NCBI GenBank assembly: GCA_024760905.1
Contig: CM045733.1
Location: 36,716,501 to 36,780,500, forward strand
DNA: 64,000 nt
Origin: Plotosus lineatus
Lineage: Eukaryota; Chordata; Actinopteri; Siluriformes; Plotosidae
Direction of reading: 5' to 3'
Shown piece by piece: positions 1-11,339 of this stretch. Positions within the stretch are counted from its first letter, which is position 1. Each line of letters opens with the position of its first letter. Under the pieces are notes generated by a model that worked only from the letters and a program-made list of their open reading frames with translations, was not told the origin of the DNA and did no database searches. Position numbers and translations under genes: made by a program.

Positions 1-459
1 TCTTATTATAAATATGTACGGTAACTATGACACACTTGTGCCATGGTCTCTTTTATATCAAAGGGTCCAACAGCAGGAATTTCATTGATGCCAGACATAG
101 CGTGGAATCCCAGAGTGCCAGGTGATATTGGCTGATGAGTTTGTGGCACTTTCATGACATTTTAAGTCAATCAGTTATTTATTCCCACATTAAATACATG
201 TTCTGATACATATCTGTTAGAAATTTAAAACAAGCAATAAAACCAATGATGAATTCAAGACAAACTCTAGACATTTTTAGGTGTTTTATGGTTATTTGCT
301 TTTGACCCAGGGATGGATTCGTTTGCTATATTTAAAAATACATTCCTGCACCTTCTGACTGCTTTGGTGCTGAAGGGTCACACATATAGGCCTGTAATAT
401 TCTTTACAAACTAAAAATACTGTAAAATATTAACTCTTTAAAATTTGTGTTCATACAGA
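1..459. other. Intronic sequence, nothing recognised
   Basis: AT-rich non-coding sequence. I see no exon, repeat terminus or RNA gene here. By context it is probably intron upstream of the first visible calcium-channel exon. Confidence 0.4.
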
Positions 460-728
460 AGTGAAAAAAGGGCAGTGCAGTGCAGTCCCCCCAGTGCAGC
501 TAACTGGGTTATCAAAGGTGGGCCATGTCTCTCACTGTCTATGGTGTGAGGCATGGAAAAGAACCATTGCTGACTTTCGTAAAGAGTAGGCTGCAAAGCC
601 GTCTGTCCCTTGCTAAAAGGGTTGTGACAGGAAGGCCATCCGACGTAAAAACCTATGCCAAATCAAATGTGCGAATCAGATGATTCTCTGTGGCGACTCC
701 CGAGAAAGGGAAAAAGCCTAAAGAAAAG
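460..728 (+). mobile_element. Chimeric SINE-like element with RTE leader and tail
   Basis: The left part shares the block beginning GCAGCTAACTGGGTTATCAA with the tRNA-derived SINEs at 44340 and 51475. After about 610 it switches to a segment (GTTGTGACAGGAAGGCCATC onwards) that matches the 5' leader of the RTE-like LINEs in this window. It then goes straight to their 3' end (CTGTGGCGACTCCC, then an AAGAAAAGAAG tail). It therefore looks like a non-autonomous element using LINE ends and lacking the LINE coding region. The family assignment is by internal comparison only. Confidence 0.6.
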
Positions 729-1384
729 AAGACAGAAGTGAAAAAAGGGGGAAAATGCATGCAACTCTGCTGTTCATGCTTGTTAGTGAATACCCAATCA
801 CTATCAGATCAACAATTTTTTTGTTTCCTATGGCTGATGACTTTCTGTCTGATTGGCAGTTCAACTCCATGACAATCAGAACATACAATCATCACAAATT
901 TTTATCCACCATCTTGGTCCTGGTCTTCTATTGCAGTTGCACAAGCAGCAGCAGCAGCAGCAGCAGCTACAGATTCAGTGGCATTTGTTGTGTGGCAACA
1001 TAGGCTTCCCCTTACAGCACATAAAGAGGTCAAAAGGCCTAAATCTCAGTGCAAGTGCAAGTGCTTGAATGGGTGGTTACAATAGCATTTGGAGCAGCAT
1101 ACTGTAAGCCTACTATACAGCATAGGCCAACCAATGCTTGATAGTCTACATGGTGGAGGTAATTTCAAAGACTTGAAGTAATAAACGAATTATTTAATAG
1201 TTTCAAACCCTGAAGGAACCAAGAATATTGACCAAGAAGACACTGTTGCCCTCGTCACACACCCACAACAACATTCAACAGCTATAGATTTACATTTATT
1301 TTCTAGAGTCAATTTATATACACCTATCAAGCTGTAGCAACGCTGAATTATTAGATCATGAACTTAATATTATAACAAATGTTG
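729..1384. other. Intronic sequence with a short CAG run
   Basis: No exon is recognised. There is a short CAG run of about seven units at 939-968. The overlapping short reading frames have no family resemblance and no splice context. Confidence 0.4.
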
Positions 1385-1640
1385 GAGGAGCCATAGCCTA
1401 ATGGTTAAAGAAACAGGTTTTAGGACAGAAAAATCTAATTCCCGAATAAGCTGTAAAAATGTGTTGCTGAGGGGGAGTGAGATGCACCTTTCCATCCTCC
1501 ATGTTAATGTCTGAAGTGCCCTTGAGCAAGGCACCAAACCTGCTACCTGTACACCCCAGTGTTTGGAAGCCCAGTGATACTTACTATTACTTGATCGCCC
1601 TAGAGCAGGCAACCACCGGGGATTTCCAAATCCTTGCTAT
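1385..1640 (+). mobile_element. Degenerate tRNA-derived SINE
   Basis: AGCCTAATGGTTAAAG resembles a tRNA A-box region. The block GCCCTTGAGCAAGGCACC is typical of fish tRNA-SINEs, and the same block (CTTGAGCAAGGCCCTTAACC) occurs in the copy at 61735. The copy is strongly diverged and its ends are uncertain. Confidence 0.55.
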
Positions 1641-2065
1641 GTTGGATAATTCCATAGTGGTTATTTAACAAAGCTAATGTAATTCACATGGGACACCACA
1701 CCACAAGTGAATACAGTGGGCAAAACTTGAAAAAAATCCTTCCTTTGCCCCCATTTTATGACACAAGCATCATCAGTATCTTCTTCCTCTAACAAGAGAA
1801 TAGGGTAGGAAGCACTACTTAGAGGGTATTCACCACGTTTGTCATACATATACACCGTGACCCTGGTAAGGAGGGCTAAGGGTGTACTGTCACTTGCCCA
1901 AGGTGAGCACCCAGACTAGTGGAAGGAAGGAGGCGTCTTACCTCTCCATTCTAGACCGGCTCCAAGCTGGGTCTAGCCACTGCCAAAATGCACCAAGCCC
2001 AGTGCACCAAGTCTGCATCTGCTCACGTTGGACAGTTTAAATGCAGATGCAATAATTTATAGTAC
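1641..2065. other. Intronic sequence, nothing recognised
   Basis: No exon, RNA gene or repeat terminus was identified between the SINE and the first LINE. Confidence 0.4.
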
Positions 2066-2076
2066 GTGATTAATAC

Positions 2077-5000
2077 TGTCTTCTTCTTCTTTTCCTTTCG
2101 GCTGTTGCCTTCAAGGGTCACCACAGCGAATCATCTGCCTCCATTTCACTCTATCCTCTGCATCTTTTTCTCTGACCCCAACTACCTTCATGTCCTCCTT
2201 CACCACATCCATAAATCTTCTCTTTGGTCTTCCTCCAGGCCTTTTGCCTGGTGGTTCCAATCTCAGCATTCTACTACCAATGTACTCACTATCCCTTCTC
2301 TGCACATGTCCAAACCATCTCAATCTAGCCTCTCTAACTTTGTCTCCAAAACTTCTTACATGTGCTGTACCTCTGATGGACTCATTTCTGATCCTATCCA
2401 TCCTCGTTACTCCCAAAGAGAACCTCAACATTTTCATCTCTGCTATCTCCAGCTCTGCCTCGTGTCTTTTCCTCAGTGCCACTGTTTCTAAACCATACAA
2501 CATCGCTGGCCTCAACACCGTCTTGTACACGTTTCCTTTCATTCTTGCCGATACCTTCCTATCACACATCACACCGGATACTCTTCTCCAACCATTCCAA
2601 CCTGCCTGCACACGATTCTTCACCTCTTTTCCACACTCTCCTTTGCTCTGGATTGTTGAGCCGAAGTACTTAAAATCCTCCACCTTCTTTATCTCTGCTC
2701 CCTGTAATCTCACCGTTCCTCTTGGGTCCTTGTCGTTCACACACATGTATTCTGTCTTACTGAGGCTAACTATCATTCTTCTCCTTTGCAGGGCATACCT
2801 CCACCTCTCTAAATTTTCCTGCACTTGTTCTCTGCTCTCACTAGAGATCACAATGTCATCTGCAAACGTCATAGTCCATGGGGAATCTTGTCTAACTTCG
2901 TCTGTCAGCCTGTCCATCACCACAGCAAACAAGAAGGGGCTCAGAGCTGACCCTTGATGCAGTCCCACCTCCACCTTGAACTCGTCTGTGACACCTACAG
3001 AACATCTCCCCACTGTCTTACATCTCTCATACGTGTTCTGCACCACTCTAACGTAACTCTCTGCCACTCCAGACTTTCTCATGCAATACCACAGTTCCTC
3101 TCTCGGCACCCTGTCATATGCTTTCTCCAGATCCACAAAGGCAGCTCACTCTGGCCTTCTCTGTACTTCTCTATTAACATCCTCAAGGCAAACACTGCGT
3201 CTGTGGTGCTCTTTGTTCGCATGAAAGCAAACTGTTGTTCACAGATGCTGACCTCTGTACTTAGTTTAGCTTCTTTCCCATAACTTCATTGTATGGCTCA
3301 CCGGCTTTATCCCTCTGTAGTTGCCACAACTCTGCACGTCTCCCTTGTTCTTAAAAATGGGCACCAGCACACTTCTCCATTCTTCCGACATCCTCTCACT
3401 CTCCAAGATCTTGTTGAGTGTTCTTGTCAGAAAATCTACTGTTACCTCACCGAGACACTTCCATACCTCCACAGGTATGTCATTAGGACCAACAGCCTTT
3501 CCACTCTTCACCCTTACTAAGCTTTGCTACTTCCTGGTCCTCAACAGTCACTTCTTCTACTCTTTTTCTCTCTCTCATTTTCCTCATTCATCAGCTCTTC
3601 AAAGTACTCTTTCCATTTACCCAGCACATCTCTGTCATCAGTCAATACATTTCCCTCTCTGTCCTTTATCACTTTAACTTGCTGCACGTCCTTCCCATCT
3701 ATGTTTCTCTGCTGTGCCACCCTGTATAAATCAGTTTCTCCCTCCTTACTGTCCAACCTAGCATACAAGTCATCATACACCCTCTGTTTGGCCTTTGACA
3801 CCGCTACCTTCACCTTACGCTGTGTCTCCCTGTACTGCTGTTTATTCTCTTCAGTCCTCTCTATGTCCCACTTCTTCTTAGTTAATCTCTTCCTTTGTAC
3901 ACACTCCTGCACTTCCTCATTCCTCCACCAAGTCTCCTTGTCTACTGTCCTTGCAGAGGACACACCAAGTACTCTCCTACCTGTCTCCCTTATCACATTA
4001 GCTGTAGTTATCCAGTGGAAGCACTTCCTGACCACCCAAAGCCTGTTTCAACTCCTCCTTGAAGACAACACAACACCCATCCTTTTTCAGCTTCCACCAC
4101 TTTGTCTTCTGCTCTGCCTTTGCCTTCTTCACCTTCCTCATCGTCAGCGTCATCCTGCACACCACCATCCTATGTTGTTTGGCAACACTTTCACCCACTA
4201 TTACTTTGCAATCACTGACTTCCTTCAAATTATATTGCCTACACAAGATGCAGTCTACATGTATGCTCCTACCTCTGCTTTTATAAGTCCCCCTGTGCTC
4301 CTGTCTCTTCTTGAAGAAAGTATTCACCACAGCCATTTCTATCCCTTTTGCAAAATCTATCAACATCTGTCCTTTTGTGTTCCTGTCTTGTATACCAAAC
4401 CTGCCCATCACTTCCTCGTCCCCTCTGTTGCCTGCACCAACATATCCATTGAAGTCTGCACCAATGACCACTCTTTCACCTCTGGCAGTACTCTGCATCA
4501 CTTCATCTAAGTCACTTCAGAATCTCTCCTTCTCTTCTAGCTCACATCCTGCCTGTGGGGCATAAGCACTAACAATATTGAACATCACACCTTCAATTTC
4601 TAACTTGAGACTCATCACTCTGTCTGACATTCTTTTCACTTCTAGAACATTCCTGACTAACCCCTCCTTCAAGGTGACTCCTACTCCATTTCTCTTCCCA
4701 TCCACACCATGATGAAACAGCTTAAACCCTGCTCCTATGCTTCTAGTCTTGCCACCTTTCCATCTGGTCTCCTGAACACACAGTATGTCCACCTTCCTCC
4801 TCTGCATCATGTCAGCCAGCTCTCTACCTTTTCCTGTCATAGTTCCAACATTCAAATTCTACTCTCGGACCTAGACTCAAGCCGGTCCTCTTCTCTGTCT
4901 GCCTACGTACACGCCTCCCGCCTCTCCTTCTTCGACCAAGAGTAATCCAATTTCCATCAGCACCCTGTTGGTTAACAGCACTAATGGTGGGTGTTGTTAA

Positions 5001-5147
5001 CCCAGGCCTTGACCGATCGGGTATGTTTTTCTTATTTTTGATTCGTATTTTTATATGTGGCATTGGTTTTATGTCGGATGCCCTTCCTGACACAACCCTC
5101 TGTATTTATCCGGGCTTGGGATCGGCGTGAGGAAGAGACACTGCATT
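2077..5147 (-). mobile_element. RTE-like LINE, nearly full length, decayed (copy 1)
   Basis: This is a non-LTR retrotransposon on the minus strand. From 5' to 3' (descending coordinates) it has a leader, an apurinic-type endonuclease (LNVGTM, CVQETRWKG and GADFNGYVG around 4855-4000), a linker, and a reverse transcriptase (MDLEKAYDRV, HQGSALSPFLF, FADDIV at about 3136-2830). A C-terminal region ends in RCGDP near 2111. The ORF is split into at least five frames, so it is dead. The element is flanked by the 11-bp target duplication GTGATTAATAC (2066-2076 and 5148-5158). The 3' end carries the GAA-rich tail. It lacks about 30 bp of leader compared with the copy at 39179-42328. The RTE assignment rests on remembered EN/RT features and the short tailed 3' UTR. 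Confidence 0.88.
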
Positions 5148-5158
5148 GTGATTAATAC

Positions 5159-6879
5159 AGTATGTCATAAAAGTATTTCTCTCTCTCACTCTCACATTCA
5201 TTCAATCACTCACTCACTCACTCACTCACTCACTCACTCACCGTGGTGACCAAAATTTCTGATATCTCAGAAATCCACCCAAAAAGCAAGTGAGGAACAC
5301 TTAATCACCTCTTGTTATCCCCTGAATGCTGTACAAGAAACAATGCATAATGAACACAACAAATTCAGCCCTATTAAAAAAAGAGTCAGATTCTAATTAG
5401 AATTCTTCTCTAAATCAGATCTAAAGTCTAACAGTATATGCTTGACCTAAGATACAGTCTATTCATACTGAACAAAGGTTTACCCCAGAATAAAGATTAT
5501 ACGACTCCTGGCAAATATTTACCTGGACCTGAAACTGCCAAAACCAACAGTCAGAATCAAAATGCAAACAAATGGAATATTAATTCAAATCAAAGGTTGA
5601 TTTATTGGCATGACATATATTGTATGCAACCTTTGTATTGTTAAAGCTTATATACAAGTGGAAACGAATAGTAAAACAGGTATAAACAGAAATAAACACA
5701 ATACAAACTATCATCAATGTTTGACTTGACTCAAACCACATTCTAAGTCCACATGCATATTTCAGCAACGCATATCCTAGCTCTGCAGGCAAATCAGAAG
5801 CAACAGTAAGGAGCAGTGTGTGTAATTACTTTAGCAGCTCAATGGCCCACTATGTAGAAGTGCACCACATGGTTACCTCACATCACAATTACAATGCATT
5901 CAACTTGTTTCAGAGATTCTTGGTCTGTAGTTACATATGTCAGCTTGGGCGAATTTCTTGTCTACTGTGTCAAGCCAAAGTTCTACAGAGTGTATAGCTT
6001 CTCAGTGTGTTTCCAAGTTATGTTCTTTTATTTGTTTCTGTTCCGTCATTATAACAACTGTCCGGTCTTTAAATATACTCGCTTTCAGTTCTGCATCCTT
6101 GCATGATTTATTCTGTTGCTTTTCATTGTTTTTTTTTTTTTTTGGGGTGGTTGTGCTATGACGGCTAACAAGGTAGCCTCCACCCTTAGAACACCACGAC
6201 GAGGCTAATGAGAGAGCCTCCATTCCTGAGCAGCCTAAGGAGGATAGCCTGGAGGCCTAGTGAGGCTAGTGAAGGGACCTCTAACCTGGCGCTCGCCCTT
6301 GGGGGACTTTACCTAGATGACACATAGACCCATCTGAAAAACTGAAATCTGTAAACTGTCCGCCAGACCTTATCGATGTGCCTATTTTATGCTTAGTGCA
6401 TCAAGGAGCTCTTTAGGGACAGATATTTGAAGCCACATTGGCACTGCTTGTATGATGGCTTTTATCTCTGATTTCTCATCAGAGGCTGAAGGGGTGGTCT
6501 CCAATAATTATGTTCAAGGTCATGTATATGTGACACAGAAATCAAGGTTCTGGTGGTTGAGTTAGAGAGAGAGGAAGCACATTTTTTTGTGGCCACAGTG
6601 GGGTAAAATGAAAAATCAGTGAATGGCAACTGAGAGGATTGTACAGTTAGTGGTGATGGCAATGATCACATATAGAGGGAGCTGTATCTATATAGCCTCC
6701 AGCTGCTTTGAACACCTGTGCATCCTGTGCACATGGTATATCTGGAGATGGTCGAGTTCTGACCACTGCTGTCCTACAGACATTGAGGTAGACAATGAAT
6801 GTGATGAAAATCATAGCTAATGATCTCAATGAAATAAAAGTAGTAATGTGCAACATTTCACCTGTGATGAGTTAAATAT
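5159..6879. other. Intronic sequence with a (CACT)n run
   Basis: A (CACT)n tetranucleotide run lies at about 5207-5241 and a T-rich run at 6128-6143. At 6160-6290 there are loosely repeated GCTAAnnnGGTAGCCTCC-like blocks. Read on the minus strand, 6223-5930 has a lysine- and glutamate-rich frame of possible retroelement origin, which I cannot name. No exon is recognised. Confidence 0.4.
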
Positions 6880-7300
6880 CAGCTACATGAAAAGATCTTG
6901 CCAAAAATTAACCCAAAACTCATGCCTTTGGCTGCCAGCCAATTCACACTGCACCCAAGCCAGATAGCCTCTCTCACAGGTGGTGGGTTCATGGGAGGGC
7001 AGACCCATGTTTCCTTTTTGGGCTGGGCCCAGCCAGGCTCCATGAGCAGAACCCCAACCACCAGGCCCCCAACCACCTTCAAGCCCCTCCCCCAGGCCTG
7101 ACTCCAGTGGGACCCCAGTGACCCACATCTGGGCAAGGGAAAGCATGGCCTTTTAAGTTTCCCCAATGGGCTTTTTGAACCGCACTTCATCTGGCCCTTC
7201 ACCTAGGACCTGTATGCCTTGGGTGACCCTACCAGGGGCAGATCATTAGAACATGCAAACACCTCCACCACGATAAGGTGGCAATTCAAGGAGGGGGGTG
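6880..7300 (+). mobile_element. Probable retroelement leader fragment
   Basis: This is a GC-rich island in an AT-rich region. It contains GGGTGACCCTACCAGGGGC and a small hairpin-forming block (CCTCCACCACGATAAGGTGG). From memory, such blocks recur in fish LINE 5' leaders. No coding part follows. The overlapping reading frames have no recognisable protein. Confidence 0.4.
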
Positions 7301-7563
7301 GTACACTACAAACCTTATAACCTCATAGACTTGTACTGGTTATTATATATAAGTTTGCCACAGGAGGGAGCTAAAATCTTCCATCTGCATCATTGACAAA
7401 ATTCGATGGCATGTGGCGCAATCAAAAATGTATGAGAATGGAAGCTAGTAAAGAGCATTTCCTCTGTGCATTAGAAATGTTCAAGAAAAGAAAGGGATAT
7501 CCTAAAGAAGAGTCATCCATGCCAGAGTAACAAGAGAAAAAAATACCTTTGGCTGATTCATCT
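7301..7563. other. Intronic sequence, nothing recognised
   Basis: No feature was recognised between the GC-rich fragment and the minisatellite. Confidence 0.35.
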
Positions 7564-7747
7564 GAAGCTGTTGTGGAAGGGGATCTGCTTCCTCTCTCCA
7601 TCTCTGTTATGGAAGGGGGTCTGCCTGCCCTTTCCCTTTCTGTTATGGAAGGGGATCCACTTCCTGTCTCCCTCTTTATTATGGAAGGGGATCTGCTTCC
7701 TCTCTCCCTCTGTTACGGAAGGGGATCTGCTTCCTCTCTCCCTCTCT
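7564..7747 (+). repeat. Minisatellite, about five 36-bp units
   Basis: There are about five tandem copies of a unit containing TTATGGAAGGGGATCTGCTT followed by CCTCTCTCCCTCT. Four units are 36 bp; the last is about 34 bp. Because 36 is a multiple of three, reading frames stay open on both strands and give 12-residue repeats such as VMEGDLLPLSLS. I regard these frames as a consequence of the repeat, not as a gene. Confidence 0.85.
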
Positions 7748-7833
7748 AACATTTATGTATGTCAACTGCTCACCATCACAAAGGTAAAAATTCTTACCTT
7801 TATTGTTGTTATGCTTTAACTGTATTGTGGTTT

Positions 7834-8335
7834 TATTTTAGTGTGTTATGGTCTTTTTTGTGAGAGACTCTGGTTTTGGCGGCTCTGACTCTCTCTATGC
7901 ATGCAGTGCTGAAGAGGGGTGTGGCTGTCACACGCTGGTGGAGTGCTAAGCACACACACCTGATTCCACTTTGCAATCACCGGGCTTCTCTAACAGTGAC
8001 TACAATTTCCCCGTGATCTAGTGCCTTCCCTTTAAATAATAAAGCTCCTCCGTCACACTCTGTCTCCTGCATTTTTGGGTTTGGCTGAATATTCCTGGTG
8101 TTACAGAATCTTCGAGCCCTTCTGTGACACCAGGAATATTCAACCGGACCCAAAAATGCAGGAGACAGGGTGGGATGAAAACGGATGAGATTTATTGTTG
8201 ACAGGGAAGGCACTAGAGCATGGGAAAATCGTAGTCACTGTTAGAGAAGCCCTGTGATTGCTCAGCAGAATCAGGTGTATGTGCTTAGCACTCCACCCGG
8301 GTGTGACAGTCTCTCACAATACAGACCATAACATA
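7834..8335. repeat. Long inverted repeat of LTR-like units
   Basis: The left arm (about 7834-8103) and right arm (about 8120-8335) are imperfect reverse complements around a 17-bp spacer (GAATCTTCGAGCCCTTC). Each arm holds GAGTGCTAAGCAC, an AATAAA-like signal and CTGCATTTTTGGGTC, and ends near CCTGGTGTYACA. These features look like the 3' part of a retroviral-type LTR. The simplest reading is two LTR-like units joined tail to tail. The left arm carries an extra block of about 60 bp near 7872-7930. No pol or gag coding sequence is adjacent. Confidence 0.6.
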
Positions 8336-8369
8336 TTGTACTGTGTTCATTTTTTTTAACTTAATTTGA

Positions 8370-8547
8370 GGACCTATGGTACGAGTTATGGTACCGTTAA
8401 CTTCGTTAACTTCTGTTCAAAAGACAATGGAACAGATTGAGACCATTTACATTATTTGTAATGCGAAAATCGGATTCGGAATTCTACCATATCAGAATTC
8501 GACCAGCCATCGGAAACGAATTATGGCCGAGTACCGAGACACCACTG
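8370..8547. mobile_element. Terminal fragment of a Tigger-like DNA transposon
   Basis: The sequence ends GTACCGAGACACCACTG followed by TA. Its reverse complement starts TA-CAGTGGTGTCTCGG, the form of Tigger/pogo-type ends inserted at TA. The opposite end is not visible, so this is a remnant. Confidence 0.5.
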
Positions 8548-9213
8548 TATTAATAATACCATCCAAGACTGCTGGCATTATTACACTCAAGGTCAGCTGT
8601 GATATCCACCACTCTACTGGATGGAATTCATGCAGAAATGTAAATATTGTATCGAGCTGCTGGAAAATTTTAATTGCCAGAAACCCAGAGTCATTAGGAC
8701 CTGTATTTGAACCGGGATGATATGGTTATGTTTGGTTAGTCTGCATAATACTGGACTAAGTTCAGGATAAAGATCCAAGAGCACAGCTCTCGAGAATCGA
8801 AATTAACACATTTCCACCCGATTCACCATTTCCCCCTGTCTCCTAAAAGTGCATACTCATTGGACAGTTTTCATACAGATGTGAACATCTGCCTGTGAAG
8901 TTTGTATAGATTAGAACTCTGCTCTACATTTAACCAAAGTACCCACTTCTCTAACCATGAGGCCACAGCTTCCCCTTGTCTGTAAAGTTGTGTATGTATG
9001 TTCCAGGCCCAATTTTGTGTATGTGCAATGCTTGTAATTGAGACCTAATGCATGGTACTCTCTACTTTTTCCATTGCCTCTTTGCAGCTCATTTCTGATG
9101 TAAGTGGGAAAAGAACATCATACCAACTATGCGGCAGTAGAAATGTTATTGTTTGTAGTTGTTTCAGTGCTTCAGAGTCTTAGCAGCTTGCAGTCATTGA
9201 TTCAACGGTGAAT
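8548..9213. other. Intronic sequence with a weak SINE-like patch
   Basis: Around 8915-8975 the string CTCTAACCATGAGGCCACAG resembles a reverse-strand tRNA-SINE head. Otherwise nothing is recognised and no exon is seen. Confidence 0.35.
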
Positions 9214-9775
9214 TCTATATTCCTGTATTTTCCAGTCCTGGTCGCTCTGGAGTACAAGTTGCATTGGCCAAAAAAATGCACAGTAAAGAAGGAAAAAAAA
9301 AAAAAGTCGCACTGGCCTATAAGTCGCAAATTCATGGAAACTGTCTACCTTGGCTTGGAAATCCGTTGACAGTTGTTGTGATGTTGTGGTCCTCACTCCG
9401 ATCGAGAGGCGGTTGCGTTGCATGAAGCAAAACCACCAAGAAAATCCTCATGCAAAATCATTTATGTTCATCTCTTTGGCAACTACCTGTGCGTGGGGAC
9501 GCAACTGCGCTGTTGACAAGTCCCTATTTGCGGCACGTTGCTCAAGCATCCATGTGCGAGCTCGTTCCACTAGCTGTGGCCAGCTAGCATTTAGCCCGTG
9601 ATTAGCTTTTTTGTTTTCTTCATTGCAATAATAACAATCTCCGCTTTTCTCCAGTCTCTCACAAGTTTCTAGTTCACTCCGAACTTTCTTTCTGCTGCTC
9701 GATTACCATTCTCTAATTGCAGCTTGTAATCGGCAGAATAGGATTTTCTTTTTGGTCATATTCATTCATATTCAA
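9214..9775 (-). mobile_element. Pogo-like DNA transposon fragment
   Basis: It begins CCTGTATTTTCCAGTCCTGG and contains CTATAAGTCGC, terminal motifs shared with the element at 33967. On the minus strand, 9765-9600 encodes a degraded version of the same transposase N-terminal helix-turn-helix region. It is cut off at about 9775, where a LINE fragment begins. Confidence 0.65.
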
Positions 9776-11339
9776 GACCTGGCTACAGCATGATCTTCCA
9801 GGGCGGAAGCCTGCTTAATCTGGTGTTAGTTGATCCTCGATGGTGGGGGACAGGCGAGACATTATCATACGTTCATAGAGTTTATACGTGATGCATAGCA
9901 AGGGTATTGGTCGAGAACTTGGTCTTTACTCTGCTTCCCAAGGGTCACAACCCTTGCTCTTCGCCATATCCTTGGGATTCTGTATGTTGAGGCACATTTA
10001 TTGAAAAGAGCCAGCAGCCAAGACTGAGCCCTGACTCTAAAATGCAAAATCATCTCAACTGCAATTCCGTGTAGATCATCAGCTTTCCCCGGCTTCATGT
10101 GTTTTATTGCTGATTGAAGTTTGTTCACTGTGAATGGTTCGAAAAAAATCATCACTTTGTGACATGATGCATTGCATATCTTGCTTCATATTCTTTAGGT
10201 ATCCCCTCTCTTTGCCTTGGTTGTGTGTTTTTCCATTAAGCAGAAGTTGGTGCGCCACTTCATTGGGTATGACTGCTGCAATTTGTACCGGGTGCTGATT
10301 TTCAGAGTTGAGCTTCTTAATGGTACTCCAGGCTTTTTTTTTTTTTACTGTTGTGGGTCATATCTATGTTTATGATGCTGTCATGCCAACGTTTGGATCT
10401 TTCCTGGATTATTGATGACATTAGGCTCTCTCCTAACTCCATGGTGTTTTCGGAGAAAGGGTCTTCTTCATAAGCCTTCATATACTCTTGGTATATCTGT
10501 TTGTTTTGTTCTGAGAGACCTGGGATGTACGACTCTCTGCAACCTCTTGGGATGTTTTCTTGGCAGCTTCTATTATCAGCAACTGAAATTCTTCATACTG
10601 CTCAGGGTCAGGAGTGATTGTTGTGATCTTATTTTCTATGTCAGCTGTGAAATTTTCCCAGTTGGCTTTGCAATAGTTTGAGCTAGGATTTTGACGCTTA
10701 GTTTCACGGGGCTGTATGACTGGTCTTATGTCAATGGCTACTGGTTGTTGTTGAGATCTTGGGATTGGGTCCTTGATTGTTCTTACGAACAGTTGGTGGT
10801 ATTTATTGGAGACAAATGCCAGATCTGGATTGTATCCTCTTCTCCAACGTGCGCTCTGAAATGTGTCGTTATCTTTTGCATCATAGAGGATAGAAAGATG
10901 ATTAGCCTGCTCCTGTTAATCTAGATCAGTAGAGACCAATTGCTACACCACACACTCTACCCAGGAGGTGGTAAAAGGATAAACCCTCGGCCTCCTAGCA
11001 AGATGAGTAAGATCAAAGTCATCAGCTTCAATGCAGAGGGCCTATCAGTAACGAAAGTAGATCTACTCGCTAATTTAAAGGACAAAGTGCTGTGCATCCA
11101 GAAGACTCACAAACATCAAACCCCGCCAAAAATACCTGGCATGAGCCTATTAACATCCCATCAAAGTCCAATCCATGGAAGTGCAATTTATCATTCATAA
11201 AAGCAGAGACCTGTCTGAGGAAGGGTGGAGATTTTGCAAGTGGAATCTGAAACCTTGAACATCATTTCAGTATACAAACCCCCTCTTAAGCCATTCTCAC
11301 GTCCCCAAATCAACATCCTGGACAATAAGCCCTGTCTTG
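9776..11339 (-). mobile_element. LINE with inverted 5' end (twin-priming type)
   Basis: On the minus strand, 10920-9776 reads through the post-endonuclease region (frame containing FQSARWRRGYNPDLAFVSNK) into the start of a reverse transcriptase (HMKPGKADDLHGIAVEMI, then a YKLYERM-like block). On the + strand, 10980-11339 encodes the N-terminus of a matching endonuclease (KIKVISFNAEGLS, then CIQKTHKHQTPPKIPGM). The two halves face opposite ways and join near 10930-10940. The 5'-most sequence sits at the joint, as expected for a twin-primed inversion. The core and 3' half of the RT are missing. Frameshifts show it is dead. The LINE clade is not determined. Confidence 0.7.

Noticed and set aside
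939..968. Polyglutamine-coding CAG run
   Set aside because: Only about seven units in a short frame without splice sites or conserved flanks.
6880..7202. Minus-strand frames of about 100 codons
   Set aside because: The low-complexity Gly/Trp/Pro composition comes from a GC-rich repeat fragment; no domain seen.
7564..7747. CRISPR-like array
   Set aside because: Units are directly tandem with no unique spacers, and the genome is eukaryotic.
7549..7749. 12-residue repeat protein
   Set aside because: The minisatellite is open on both strands only because of its period. There is no splice or start context and no known family.
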